DNA of 64,000 nt from positions 62,001-126,000 of the forward strand of contig VXAA01007260.1 in assembly GCA_013399115.1 (NCBI GenBank), written 5' to 3'. Shown piece after piece: positions 25,771 to 38,200 of the stretch. Position numbers and translations under genes: made by a program. The DNA is from Anseranas semipalmata (taxonomy: Eukaryota > Chordata > Aves > Anseriformes > Anseranatidae). Position 1 is the first letter of the stretch. Each line of letters opens with the position of its first letter. The notes beneath the pieces are model-generated. The model saw nothing but the letters and a program-made list of their open reading frames with translations. It did not search any database and was not told where the DNA came from.

Positions 25771-28700
25771 GAAGGCTCTAACTTCTGATGGTGTATATGG
25801 TAAGAATCATTAATAGTAGAAAAATATTGCAGCCTCACAAGCATTTCCAACTTTTTTGCTGTTTTTTTCTTAAGAGCAAGTTTCCAGATAAATGGCAATC
25901 TAACTTTGCACCCTGTGCTGCTCTTAATGTAAATCACAGGAGAGGTCAGTCAGGACATACTCTTTTTTGTCATCTGTATTCCCTTTCATAATTTCTTGCA
26001 ATCAGGGACAGGATGAATATTCCTGTCTTAAAAATAAACTTTAAAAAAAAAAGGTGTTTTATGTGTGTTTTGGAACAGAGGTCTTACTAATGATTTTTTG
26101 TTCTAACAGAACCATTTTATTTATTTATTTATTTTAACAGAAAGCTATTCTATCAACCAATTAGAAATGAATTGAGGTTAATCCTTGCTTTTTCTTGTCT
26201 GATTTCTCGGGGGTTGAAATACAACACCTAAAGTGATTCGAAGAATGTATGTCCTTAAATCCATTTCAAGGATAGGTCCTATGCCTGTAACTTCATCGTG
26301 CAAGGAAGACCTGAGGATGTTTTGGTCATCATACAGCAGTGTTGTTGCTGTGGTCTTTGCTCTTGGACTGGTGACAGTATTATTTTAAAGTTGGCACAAA
26401 ACGCTCATTTCAGTATTATACCAGGTTTTGTGTAGGAAATGATTCCAAACTTTAGTTTTATTAATACAAGATGCATGTATATGATAAAGACATCCCTTGA
26501 TATTTCCCACTGGTAAACTTTGTTGTTTTTTTCTGCCTGCGTGCTTATTGTTGTTGTTGTTGTTTAAATGTGTGTCATTTGCCTGAGACTACGGCTTCAG
26601 TGTGCTTGTGCTTATGCTTCAGTGTATTATGACAGTGTATATGTTTCTGGAGCAATAATTAATAGAGATGCAATGTTTTATGTTCTCAGGAATTTGGGTA
26701 CAAAACCATATGTAGTTTGGAGCTGTTTCATTAAATCAATTACCAATCAAATAATCATAAATCAATTACCTGTGTTAAATGGGGTAGTTTCTCATCTAAG
26801 GCAGCTCACTGGGCATTTTTGCCTAAACTTTCCTAGGGGAAAAATTTGACCTAGACTGCAGAAGAGAATCTCTCTTCCCTCTCCAATATACTATTATATC
26901 CAGTCAAAATTAGACATGGCCAAGAAATAACTTACCTTACTTACCTATTGCCTTAAGAATCTTTTTTTTTTTTTATTGTGAGATCACTTCACTAAAATGA
27001 TCACGTGCAAATCAAACTAAAAAACTATAGTGATTCAGTAGGCATAGAACACATCAGCTTTAAACTTAAGAGGTTTTAAAATATAAATACAAAAACAGTA
27101 TATCAACATGACATACTTCATTGCCCTCTTCCTAACCCACCCCCATGAGAAGATATTTGAGAAAATAGACTCTTCCCTGCATTTTCAATGAATGGATATT
27201 TTCTCCTGGAAACATTTGATTATGGAATGGCTTCCTGGCTCATAGAAGTCCAGATTCACAATACTGTATTAGACATGGGTCATGTAAAACATGCCCTTGA
27301 TAACAGGAAATTCATAAGTATGAAAAAACTGTGAATTTGAATCTTTTAGTTTGATTTTTTTCCATTAATTCCCCTCGCAGGAACCTCACTATTAGAAATA
27401 ACTGGTAATTGATAAGAAATGGTGTACATGAAAAATGAATTCAAATGATCCACTCAGATTTAATTATTATACACTGCTGCTAGTAAATGTAAAATAACGT
27501 TGTTTTTGTAGAAGTGGCATGCAAATTAGAAAAAACAGATAGGTAAAATTAACCTGGCACATATTCAGAAGTTTTTCATTCTTTTGTTTGTAGGTTAGTC
27601 TTTTAATGTCAAGCCTGTTGAAGTAGAATCAAGCACACACTTCAGCCTAAAAAAATAAATAAATAATTATGGAACATTTCTCTTTAACAAACTAACAATT
27701 TCCCACGAGACAGTAAAATTCATTGATATTTAGATACAGTGAGAATAGTGAGATGAGATTGGTTCCCTGTCTCTTCTTTTGCTAGTGCTCCAGATGTGTC
27801 AGTATCTTTAGATTTTGCACACCAGAAATAAATACTCATATAAAACAGTGTGAAATTTGCTGCCTCTCTATAGGCTTCTAAGGGGAAGTAAACAGAGGGA
27901 TAACATAATCTGTCATCAGCAACAATTGCATGAATAAAGCATACTATTTACATACAGGCTGAGAAAGAGCACACAGCTGGCTAACTTTAGGAAGGACATG
28001 TAATGCTGTCAGCCAATGCACCGCCAATGTGATCTGGGGTCATCAATCAACGTGATTCTCTTCTAAGCTTAAAGAAAACTCAGAGAAAACTCTGAGAAAG
28101 TTCATAAGTAGTAAATAACAGATCAAGAATAATACTATTGCTAAAAACACGGAGGAAAAAAAAAAGTGTTCGACCTTACACTTATAAGTTAATAGCAATA
28201 GTTAATAGGAAACCAGATACTGTATTGATTCTAATATTTGTTAGAGCATTTCTCAGAATATTTTCATGCAAAATTAGGCTACATCAACAATTTTTTAATT
28301 TTTATATTGAAAGAATTACCTCTCCCCCAATAACTTATTCAGGAGAAATTACGGAAAATCTTTTCTGAAAAACTGACATTTATCATTTAAAGTTTGCTAT
28401 GTTTTTTATTGGTTCAGAATTCCCTTACTGCAATTTTGCATGTAAAATAAAAATGAAGATTTAATCACTTTCCTATTGGGTCATAGCAATAAGTGAAAGA
28501 AGCAGATTTTCACTTACAACAGAGATTCAGAAGAAGATTTGAGAGATTGAACATTGGCTTGTTTTATCTATTTGTTTTCCATTTTCATTTGTATTCTGTC
28601 CACATTTAAGGCAGACAGCTCCTCCCTAACTCACAGTCCAGCTGTGAAATGTTTATAATAGAGCCACAAATGGAAAGCACAGATTTATGCCAATTGTTTA

Positions 28701-29453
28701 GATTTGGATAGTCTGTTCCTTCATTAAAAGAATCAGCAGTCTGACTACTGTATATTAGTGCGTTTGCTGTTTAGAAAAATTTATAAACTACTACAATACA
28801 ATGAAAAACAACAGTGATGACTATTAGATTTGCAGAAGATATAAATCTTTAGTTATCATCTCCTTGATCATCTGTCCTGTGGTTGTCTCATTCACCTAGA
28901 TAAAACCAAAGAACTTCCTAGTCCTGTTACAGTTAAAGAAAATCATCTTCTGAAGCGGATATAAGTGTTTTCTGAGTAAATACTGATTCTTCTGCTCTAT
29001 CGAGGAGAATGTAGTCTTCGAGATTTTTTTTATGGTCTTTGAAGCTGTGAAATACAATGTATTTCCCTCCTGATACTAACTATTCATCATCTGAGAACGC
29101 ATGATGGTTTTGCTGCTGCTTCTCTAAAAGCACACTTTTTCCTTTTAATGAGATGAGTTTGAAGGAAGAAGTGATGTAGTGAGAGAACTCAGTTAAGATT
29201 AAAAGGAAAAAAGGCTGGATGGACTAATTGACAAACTAGGCTATATTCCAGTTTCATGCCAAGAACTATGACTATTCCTGAGCAAATAAATTTTAGGTAG
29301 TGATTTTCTAACATTATTGCTAACTACCAATGAAGTGTGATGTTCTTTCTTGTGGGTGTGTATGCATACACGTGTCCGTTTAACCAAACATGGCCTAGAA
29401 CTTAATAAAGGAATCGTCTCATTCTTGTTTTTTTTCTTTCTTTCTTTGTATAG
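25771..29453. other. Unique DNA, no gene seen
   Basis: Contains a T run at 26961-26974, (TTG)n near 26548-26562 and (TTTA)n at 26114-26136. A minus-strand double donor (GTAAGTAAGGTAAG near 26932-26945) lacks an acceptor. No open frame over 100 codons. Confidence 0.5.
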
Positions 29454-29498
29454 TCTGAGTCAATACATTGATTCAAACCAAACGGAAAGAGAAGGAAA
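29454..29498 (+). other. Candidate 45-nt exon, gene unknown
   Basis: A long pyrimidine tract (29427-29448) ending TATAG precedes, and AAA followed by GTAAGT follows. One frame is open: one base, fourteen codons reading LSQYIDSNQTEREG, then two bases. The other two frames stop. The polar peptide looks like a small alternative exon, but I do not recognise it. Its phase does not let it follow the 10403-10484 candidate directly, so if both are real another exon lies between them or they belong to different transcripts. Confidence 0.35.
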
Positions 29499-32400
29499 GT
29501 AAGTATTCTGCTGAATAAAAATAAAAATAAAATTCTATACCACAGATGTGGAAAGTGGTGCCAGACCTCTTAGAAACAAATTCAATGGACTTAAATTTTG
29601 TGAGTGGTAGGGAGTTTGCAGAGTTTCTAGGGGTTAGTTCCTAAGCTAGATGTTTTAGCAATGTCTGAAGGAAGGCAAAAGTTAGTGTTCTGGGGAAAAA
29701 ACTTGACTCTTCTAACTTCATTTTCTAATTTCTTAGGCCAATGTGCAGCTGATTCAGAGGGAAAGCAACCTAAACTTTCAACTCCACGTAAATAAAGTTG
29801 TCCTTCTAGAATTCTAAAGAAACCTCTTTAGAATGGCACCTCTGCCTCTTAATTTGAAAAAAATGATCTGAAAGTCAGATTTTGCTGGGTTTATCCCACA
29901 CAGTTTAATGTAGATCTTTTATTTTAATTTAATTCAGGTGCACAGGTGTTTTGTTCTCTCTCAAACAGACATCAGTCCCTGACCAAGTGAAGTGTGTTCA
30001 CATTCCCAGTGATTTTGTTTGCATCTGTCCTAGTTCTCAAGCTTTCATTTCCTCAATAAATTTAAGTTTTTATTTGTGTTGTCCTTCATTCTTTTGTCTA
30101 TTTTTTCAAAGCATGTCTGTCACACGACTCTGTCTTACTTTTGAAATTCAGTTTAGCTCAGCAAGTGATCTCTTTTCACAGAATATTGTAAGGCAAACTG
30201 AGGTCAAAGTTTTTTCCTTTGAAACCCAACTCCTGCTTCAACTGAAGTCAATAGTAATATTGATATATTCATTACAAACCAGATCCAGTTTCGACATACT
30301 GAAACTTGAGCAGTTATCTCTTGAATCCAATATCTGAATAACAATGAAGTTCCTAAAACGACCACCTAGGTTTAGCATAAACTCGCTTAAAAATTCTCCC
30401 CCAGCCACAAATCCAAAGGGAAACTCCTTTGTCCCTGAACTCCACCAAGATGTGTTGAGGCCAATTTCTAGCCTTCCTGTAATCAAATTTTTGGCCTCAG
30501 CAATAATGTGACTGGATAAGCATAAGAGGTTTTCTTCACTGACATCCATGGTATGCAGATTATGGATTATTAACCTCACACAGCAGGTTAATATTTACGG
30601 TGCAGAGCCATTACTACTATCATGCAAAAAGCTGGTAGTAGATAATCCTTCAGCTTCCCTGGCCAGGCCAAGTCTGAGATGCGTTAGAAAGCACTACGTG
30701 ATAAGTTCTTAGGAAAACTTACTTTAAATATGCCAGCGGTGTCGAGTTCTGAGAGGGAAGCTTTGAGTCCCTACTGGAGGTGATGTAAAAGGATAGCATT
30801 TAAAGGTCTAGCTGTATTAAAAAAGGGCTGTATAGATGAAGCGTGGTGTGTTTTGGTCAGCCTGTACCCTTGTATTGCGTCTGGGCTCCCATGCTGGCAG
30901 GTGGCATTGTGCTGTTCACGCGGTAGCAGCACCTGGACACCCCTGCTCTGCTGTGCCCAACAGAACAAGCACATCGCAGGGACCGTATCCAGGCTACCCC
31001 CTGTGACCTGTTCCACTTCCCAGTCCCCTGACTTCATAAAACACAATCCAGAACACAGAAAACCAATTGATTTTTACTCCACAAAATCTCTTTGGTGTCC
31101 CTTTTTCACTTGTTACCAAGTATTGTTTGAACTTTTCAGGACGGTGTGAGCAGTGCAACTGTTCCCATGCAAAATACTGCATTTTAATCAGAAGCATGTG
31201 AAGCAAAACCTGTAAAACCACTCAAAGCTTCATCTTTTTTACTATAAAGACATGGAAAATATGACTGAAGTTAAGTCAGGATGAAGAAGTTGCAGGATAC
31301 TTCCCTTCACAAAGAGAACAATTTTTGACACCTCAACCCATCTATTTATTATGAGGGTAACTTACCATCTGTGGCTTTTTTTTTTCCCCATTCTTTCTTC
31401 TCCAGAGCAATGCTTGGTTTAACAAAAGAAGGATGTACTGCTGTTTTATTGTAACTTACTGTCAGTCATTTTCTGAGTTGCATTGTTAGGAATGCATTAT
31501 GAAAACTTTTTATTTTCCTTCTTAACGTAGCATTTAGGAGAACAATTCAAGTGGCCCAGAAAGACAGGAGATGCAAATGAAATGTCTGGATAGTCCTTTG
31601 GGAATTATAGTGTGGAGATTATTAGAATGCAAGCATATCCACTAATGTGAAGACCACGCCGTCTCAAAGTCATGTCTTTTGAAAAATAAAATGCTCCAAA
31701 GCTTGCAAGCCTTTTGAGTTTAACAGGATCTTTTTTCTTGGCCAGAGAATCACCTGGGTGTGCCCTAAGTTGAAGATAAAAAGGACAAGGCAGGTATCAG
31801 AATATTTTAACAAACTGCTAAATAACTGGTGTGACAGTGGGAACGTTGTATCTGCCACAAATGACAATCAGGCTGAAACTCTAAGGACTTAAAGATTGTC
31901 TTTTGCTGTGCTAATCCTCTCCATCAATTCACACTTCTTTGGGAATCTGTGAGTGCACATTAGCCAGCCAGTTTGAAAAGTAGTAATGCGAGTCCCTGTG
32001 GAGCAGGCTACTTAATGAACTCCCACTGCTTCTTCTCAGATAGAAATGCAGCAGCATCTACCATCACCATCACTCCAGTGAAAACAAATAAATATGTTGG
32101 CCCTTCATGATGCCTGTTCTCTACGCCAGAATGCTGAAAGTCCTGTGAAATCTCTGCATACTCTTTCTACCTAGACATGGCCCCTATGGAGTCTTTTGTC
32201 TACTGCTGACAGATGGTTATAATATTCCTGCAGTTTCAGATTATGCAGACAGCCCTTCATATCCAGGAAATGGTAAAATCTTCATTTAAGAGCTTGATAT
32301 AGAACAGCAAGTATACCAAATATCTTAGCTGTTAATATAGGATTTTATAAACATGAGTTGGCTTTTTTCATCAAATTGTACCACAAAGACACAGGCAGGA

Positions 32401-32631
32401 CTGTACTCAGTCATATCGGATGTATTCAGTAAGGGTACTTATAGGATGCGTAAATACCACTGTCACAATCAGATTTGTGTATGCAGATATCTGCAGGTTC
32501 TCATACACAGTGTAAATAGACTTGAGCTATCTAACCTGAGTATCCTTGGAGGGAATGGGCAGTTCACATTGTTTTCTCAGCTTGGTAGCTTGGACACATC
32601 CTTTATTCATATTCTGTGTTTTTACTTGCAG
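29499..32631. other. Unique DNA, no proven gene
   Basis: Two opposed open frames of 113-128 codons at 29951-30579 overlap and show no known motif. The block at 30730-31050 is more GC-rich, with open frames on both strands. No repeat family was recognised. Confidence 0.45.
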
Positions 32632-32698
32632 TGCTGTGTGAAGTTCCGCAGCATTTCCCAGAGGGGTTAATTAAAATATTTGGTCTATTTCATTTCAT
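32632..32698 (+). other. Weak candidate exon, 67 nt
   Basis: TTTTTACTTGCAG precedes and GTAAGTTT follows. One frame (LCEVPQHFPEGLIK...) is open throughout. The donor context before GT (TCAT) is poor and the peptide is unrecognised, so this is weaker than the two candidates upstream. Confidence 0.2.
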
Positions 32699-33630
32699 GT
32701 AAGTTTCATCCTCCTGAGTTTTAGATGTAAATGAACGCAGAAACAGCTCTGTTTCCTCATGACTTTGATCTGAGGCCATCAGTACTGGTATGAGTTTCTT
32801 AAGATTTGGCTCGGGGTCATCTCCAAGTTGACTCAGCCATGCTCAAGGTTAGTGAACCCAGGTCAAGTTTCACGACCGCTGTAGTGCTGTTTGCACGTAG
32901 TGGGAATTGCAAGGAGTTATCAGTTTTGCCGCCGAACGAAGGGAAGTGATTTCTTTCCACCATCCTGACACAGATTTACCCCTTTCCTGTAAAGGACTGT
33001 GGCCAGCACATTCCAAATGGTGATGCCTGCGATTTGAACAGCCACTGGTGACCATTACCACATGTCTCTGGGCAGCTACTCAGCACCACCACACAGGCAA
33101 TTACTGCTGTTTTTCATAGCTGAATTGTCTTTGGTTTGAAGGCAGACAAGGAAGAAATAGCTAGTGGGAAACTTCCAGATTTCATACGCTTGTTATGTAA
33201 AACCTGTTAACAGTATCAAGCTACTCAGCAATGTTGTTATACAGCTCCATATTCTTAAGGGACAGGGTTTCCATTGTTTAGCTCTTAGGTGGTCACCACA
33301 CTGGGCAGAGAGGCAGTGCACTATTACTTCTTGATCTATTATAAACAAAGTTGATATAAATATACAGCGGAAGTATATCTGAAAGGGGGAAAGAAAAAAA
33401 AAGGTAGAAGGTGCAGTGTAGCACTCTCTGGGGAAAATGCAGAGAAATGAGGCATCCATGTCAGCCAGGTTTCCCTACTTGCATGGAAAGGAACAGCTCA
33501 TACAACACTCTGCCTGACCTGCTCTGCATATGGGGTTGGACTAGAAATCACCAGAGGCACCTTCCGGAACAGGTCTCTGTTCTGTGACCCTACTTGTAGA
33601 AAAGTATCATAAGAAACTGATTCAGGAAGA
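32699..33630. other. Unique DNA, no gene seen
   Basis: Short open frames only, with an A-rich run near 33389-33402. Confidence 0.5.
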
Positions 33631-34060
33631 ATCATAGAATCACAGAATATCCCGAGTTGGAAAGGACCCATAAGGATCATTGAGTCCAACTCCTGGCACT
33701 GCACAGGTCTACCCAAAATTTTAGACCATGTGACTAAGTGCACAGTCCAAACGCCTCTTAAATTCAGACAGGCTTGGTGCAGTGACTACTTCACTGGGGA
33801 GCCTGTTCCAGTGTGCAACCACCCTCTCAGTGAAGAACCTCTTCCTAATGTCCAACCTAAACCTCCCCTGCCTCAGCTTGACACCATTGCCGCGGGTTCT
33901 GTCACTGGTGATTAAGGAGAATAGGTCGGCGCCTGGCCCTCCGCTCCCCCTCGCAAGGAAGTTGTAGACTGCGATGAGGTCTCCCCTCAGCCTCCTCTTC
34001 TCCAGGCTGAACAGGCCAAGTGACCTCAGCCGCTCCTCATACGTCTTCCCCTCTAGGCCC
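33631..34060 (-). mobile_element. CR1 LINE 3' fragment
   Basis: The plus strand starts at the reversed CR1 terminus (TCATAGAATCACAGAAT) and continues through AGTTGGAAAGGACCCA, CAGTGAAGAACCTCTTCC and CTTCTCCAGGCTGAAC, all standard reverse-complement CR1 landmarks. It is cut 5' within the LRELGLFSL region. The 3' end carries the string ATATCCCGAGTTGGAA, shared with the fragment at 59367, so both belong to one CR1 subfamily. Frame broken. Confidence 0.95.
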
Positions 34061-36129
34061 TAGAAGAGTGGAAATATCAGCTCAACAGGAAATGTTTCAC
34101 TTTGCCACCAGTATAAAGCTATAGGCAGCATCATGATTCATCCCTATGTTGAAGGCTGACTCCAGAAACCCAAATATATCACTCTTTAATACCTCAACAA
34201 GCAGACAAACCAACAAACAACCCGTGGTTACCAGAACCACTTTAAGAACTGTAAAAGAAACCTCACACTTGCCGTATTTTCTTTCCCAAAGAATTTCCCA
34301 AAGAATGTGACTTTGAAGGAGGTGTACATTACCTGTTTTCTGATGATTACCTCCAAAGTTAACTCAGTGTGAAAGGGGCCCAGGGAATTATCTGTTCATT
34401 CTCTTCTCGCACCTCCAGGCATGTGGCTGAGTCACAGGAGGGTTGACAGACGCCCTGGCAGCTGGAGTTAAATGTGGCAGGGCAGGTTTGTCCTTTGAGA
34501 CGGAAGGTCCCAGAGTCAACTACTGTCACAGGTGGCCAGTACAGGAAATAAATATCGTCCCCATAAAATTGCTTTGCATCTCACCGGGAGGAGCACGCTG
34601 TATCTGAGTGCACAGTCCGAGAAAGGCAGACGATTATATATATTGGATGGTGCTGCAATAAAATGTATAAAAATGGCTTAAAGTATTTAAAGAAGGGGCT
34701 GTTGAAATGTTATCAGCTGTTATTTGACACACAAGATGGTGTTATTATTAAGCCTGATGGTATTGGATCCCTTACACCATTGACTTTGATTATCCCTTAT
34801 TAATGGCTGGTTCCTTTTCCATCTCACTTGCAATACTTTCATTTTCCAAGCTATGCCTTTTTATCAAGTCATTCAAAAATACTGAAAGTCATATTCCAGC
34901 GCTGAGAATTGGAATAACTCTATCTAAAGAACTCGTAAAAGTGTCATATCCTCAGAAGAGGTGTTCAGAAAATCAAGAGTGATTTCAGCCTTCCTTCGCA
35001 GTTGCTGAGCAGTGCTGTTGTCACAGACCACTGGCAGGCACTGCGCCTCTACTGTGTCCAACCAGAGCTCCAGCTAGACCACTATTCCTACGCTGATCAA
35101 GTCCAAAAAAACAAATTTGCATGGGAATGACCTAAATCAAGGCAAAGGCAGAGTAAGACATGGAAGATTTTCATTCCTTACTGTGAGGTGATTTATTTAA
35201 CTAGCCAGCTCCTGAGACTGTGACGACATGCAGAAGTGTAGACGGCGTTGTTTTCAGTGAACTGTTTGTTGCAATGGGTGTGGAGCTGTGAACAAAACCA
35301 CAGTTACCTAGGACTACTTTTTCATTATTACTTTTGCTGCAAACAAAGAATGGGTTTCCTTACTTTCTATGAAAGAAACGTTATTGCATTAAATAGCTCT
35401 CTCTCATTACTTTTACTTCTCAAGCAACTGTGGCTCAAGCCTGGACAGTATTTATAGTTTTTTTCTTTCTAGGATTCCTTCAGCTACAGACCACTGCAGG
35501 ACAATGTGCCCTAAATATAAGCATCAGTAAAATGCTTGATACTAATAACTGCAAAGAATGTTGAGCCTAGGAAAAAAAGAAAAAAAAAACCAACAACTTA
35601 CAGATGCTTTTAAGCAGGATAGGGGGAGAAATGGTTTCTGAAATAAGTGTTTTATTTGATACTGTTCTGCCAATCTTATAGGCTATGTTAATAGCATTGT
35701 TAAAGGTGGCAGCGTATTCACTAAGGAGGCGCAAAATCCATTACAGAGATTACTAACCTATGCCCTTTTTTGGCTACATAATCTTTGCTTCTGCACACTT
35801 GAAAAAATCATTTCTATTTTTATCTATTTGTTAGGGAATTTCTGTAGATCATTTTTGCAAAGAAAAGGAAAACAGTTTGATTTCAAAGAAAGCTTACATT
35901 TGTTAAGAATGTGCATGTAGTTATAATGGGTCAGAGTACAGCTCCTCCTAGCCCCATATCCTGTCTCTAACAGTGCACGGTAACAGATAACTAAGATACG
36001 ACTCTGGCACACATGCCCGGAGAAGCAGCTGAGAAGAATGGTCCTCCCCTACAGAAATGCCTGTAGGTGAACTGTGCCCATCATCTTAGGCCAGTCAGAA
36101 TAACAGTGTTCACAACTGCAGTTCACAAA
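34061..36129. other. Unique DNA, no gene seen
   Basis: No exon or repeat family recognised. An A-rich run lies at 35572-35590. The stretch around 34730-34810 is AT-rich with ATTATTA motifs and could be regulatory; this is only a guess. Confidence 0.45.
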
Positions 36130-36918
36130 AGAAGTGTACCCAAAGAAATGTGGGAGGTGAGTTAGAAAAAGAATTAAAAGTGTAGGCACCATGAATGTTA
36201 AAAGAATTCAGCATGAAAGCAACACAAAAAGCACAAGGACAAGCAGCAGGCCTGTACACTATGGGGGCTAAGATGCATGCGCATTTTACATTCCAAAGAA
36301 GTGGGTTCCCCCAAGAAGAGCAGTAATATGAGCATGACTGAGGACTAAATCCTTGTAATGCTAAGAAGACTGTCTGGAGTACAGCTTTAACAGATTTTAC
36401 AACTCTCAGTGTGCACATAATGCATGAAAAGGCTGTCAGTTGTACAACAGCCAAATTTGCCACTGTGTTGTTAAATCAACAACAGTTAAATCACAGTGGG
36501 ATTAGGAAGGCATCTGTAATTCAGTACTGGCAGCGCTGAGGGGCAGAAATGGACTGGAGCAATCTGACTTTGTGCTTGTTATGACAAGACCTGTTTACAG
36601 GAAAAAGCAAGAATAGTTAAAAAAACTCAAGAAACAAAAGGGGACGTGACATACAGGTCAATTTGAGGCAGATAAACATAATATGTAATGGAAGAGCCCT
36701 AACAGGAAAAATTGAAAAACTGTGTCTATAATCTGCTTATTAGAACATACTAGCATCATACTAGTATCCTAATCTTAGGCATGTTGGTTAATCTGGGGCT
36801 ACCATATTCTCCTATTTTTCCATGGAAAAAAAAAAAAAATCCTAATGGTTTTGTTTCAATGAAGAAAATGTTTAAACTTTAGAGTTTTTAATGACATCAC
36901 ATTCCTAGCAACTAGCTG
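36130..36918 (+). other. Possible 5' extension of the Gypsy relic
   Basis: A faint Gag zinc-knuckle-like reading (KCGR near 36140, then VGTMNVKRIQHES near 36175-36213, lacking most Cys) precedes the clear pol blocks by about 700 bases. It is too degraded to be sure. The rest of this interval shows no recognisable protease. The 117-codon minus-strand frame at 36110-36463 is its antisense shadow. Confidence 0.2.
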
Positions 36919-37520
36919 TTCTTTCTAAGAATTTGCATTGATCCAAAGCTGAAGAATAGCACCTATAAAAGAAGTTGCTACCTCTCACTAACAATTGAGT
37001 ACATACTGCTTAATTTATCCAGGGAGATCTAGTAACAGAAATGCAACAATCTAGTGCATTTGATAAAAAGTCTGTGAAAGACTCAGTGGAAGAGTGTGAA
37101 CATACAGAAAAGAAGCTCCTAGCTGTGCTCTTTGGAATGAAATCATCACATCAAGGTAAATCTGCTTTGTACCTCAGTGAGGTTTGATCATGAGCTTCAG
37201 AAAGCAACATGAAAAAGCCACTGCTGAAAGCATCCAGGTGACTAAAATGTCTGCTATTCAGCTTCAAGAGCTATCAGTTGAAGATGAGGCCTCGCCCCCC
37301 AAATTAGGACTGAGATAATTTCTTAGTTTACAACACTGATGGCTCTTCCTGTCAAGAACATGTGATAGTCTGAACACGATACAGTATATGCCCTGCTCTT
37401 GTGAGAGACTATATAATCTGAAAAGCACTGAGATGACAGGTAAAGACAATGTGGATGGAAGATGTACCCTATGTGTCAAAAGTGTTTCAGTATTCCCAGT
37501 GAACTGACAGTAGCTTAGAA
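36919..37520 (+). pseudogene. Degenerate Ty3/Gypsy-type pol (RT start, RNase H, linker)
   Basis: Several blocks occur in pol order in shifting frames. LRICIDPK (36925-36948) is the Ty3/Gypsy reverse transcriptase signature, followed in frame by KRSCY and LTIEYILLNLS, then a stop. After a jump that removes the RT catalytic core comes TEKKLLAVLFGMK (37104-37142), the RNase H entry motif. VRFDHELQKA (about 37178-37207) and KKPLLKAS (about 37212-37235), one frame apart, match the DHKPL...KKPL part of RNase H. IQYMPCSCERL (about 37379-37411) and CFSIPSELTVA (37483-37515) match the RNase H-integrase linker. In life such a protein copies and integrates an LTR retrotransposon. Here stops, frameshifts and the missing RT core make it dead. 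No LTRs were found. The family resembles elements usually labelled K02A2.6-like; the assignment rests on motif memory, not a search. Confidence 0.7.
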
Positions 37521-37683
37521 AATAAAATAGACCAGAAAAGCAAGATTCTGCTTTACACTAGATTTATCTACAGAGGAAGTAAAATGATAGCTAGAATAAA
37601 TAAATAATAAAATTAAGAATACCAAAGTAGTGTAGCAAACTGGTACAACAGAGGAGCAGAAGCTCTGAAACCATGATAACAGA
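37521..37683. other. AT-rich spacer between Gypsy relic and CR1
   Basis: Stops in all frames, with an AATAAATAAATAATAAAATTAA stretch near 37594-37616. No further pol motif. Confidence 0.5.
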
Positions 37684-37943
37684 TCACAGAATCACAGAAT
37701 GCCTTGGTTTGGAAGGGACCTTAAAAACCATCCAGTCCCAACTCCCCTGCCATAGGCAGGGATGCCACCCATTAGATCAGCTTGCTCAAAGCCCCATCCA
37801 ACCTGGCCTTGAGCACTTCCAGGGATCCACAGCTTCTCTGGGCAACCTGTTCCAGTGCCTCTGAGTGAAGAATTTCCTCTTAATCTAAATCTCTCCTCTG
37901 TTAGTTTAAAACTGTTCCCCCTTGTCCTATCACTATCTTTCAT
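37684..37943 (-). mobile_element. CR1 LINE 3' fragment inserted beside the Gypsy relic
   Basis: The reversed CR1 end ATCACAGAATCACAGAAT is followed by GGTTTGGAAGGGACC, CCCCATCCAACCTGGCC and CTGGGCAACCTGTTCC, a CR1 subfamily tail different from the 33631 and 59367 copies. Short 5' truncation near TTGTCCTATCACT. It separates the clear Gypsy blocks from a faint candidate C-terminal block, so it may have landed inside the older element. Confidence 0.95.
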
Positions 37944-38200
37944 GCTTGCCTTTTGAAAACCACACAATGTTACAGGAAAAAAATGTAAACTGCACTGAAA
38001 CAGAATATTCTACAACCATCTGGATTAAGAACAGAGAAACTAAGTTAGAAAAGGGAGCACTACATGGTAGTGTAGCCAGACAGCTTCAGCCACTCTGAGA
38101 GCCTTTATCGTCTGTTGGACTCTGTTAAAAGTGTTGGAAGAAACCTAAGCAGTATAGAGGGCCAGTCCAGTAGTGCTCAAAAGAACGTAACATAAGCAAA
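37944..38200 (+). pseudogene. Possible C-terminal remnant of the Gypsy pol
   Basis: A stretch reading RNLSSIEGQSSSAQKNVT (about 38138-38190), then a stop and AKLIR, resembles the post-integrase tail of Gypsy pol (an L-x-x-L-x-x-G-Q region before W-x-x-AKVI). The integrase core is not seen. The similarity is partial, so this is tentative and relies on its position downstream of the clear blocks. Confidence 0.25.

Noticed and set aside
26925..26950. Tandem minus-strand donors GTAAGTAAGGTAAG
   Set aside because: The upstream sequence on that strand is purine-rich with no acceptor, so no exon can be defined.
29951..30579. Opposed open frames of 128 and 113 codons
   Set aside because: No motif, no splice context, and overlap on opposite strands; length is within chance for AT-rich DNA of this size.
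37021..37157. A spliced host exon (CCAG before, GTAAAT after)
   Set aside because: The sequence matches Gypsy RNase H and continues in other frames beyond both apparent splice sites, so a decayed retroelement explains it better.
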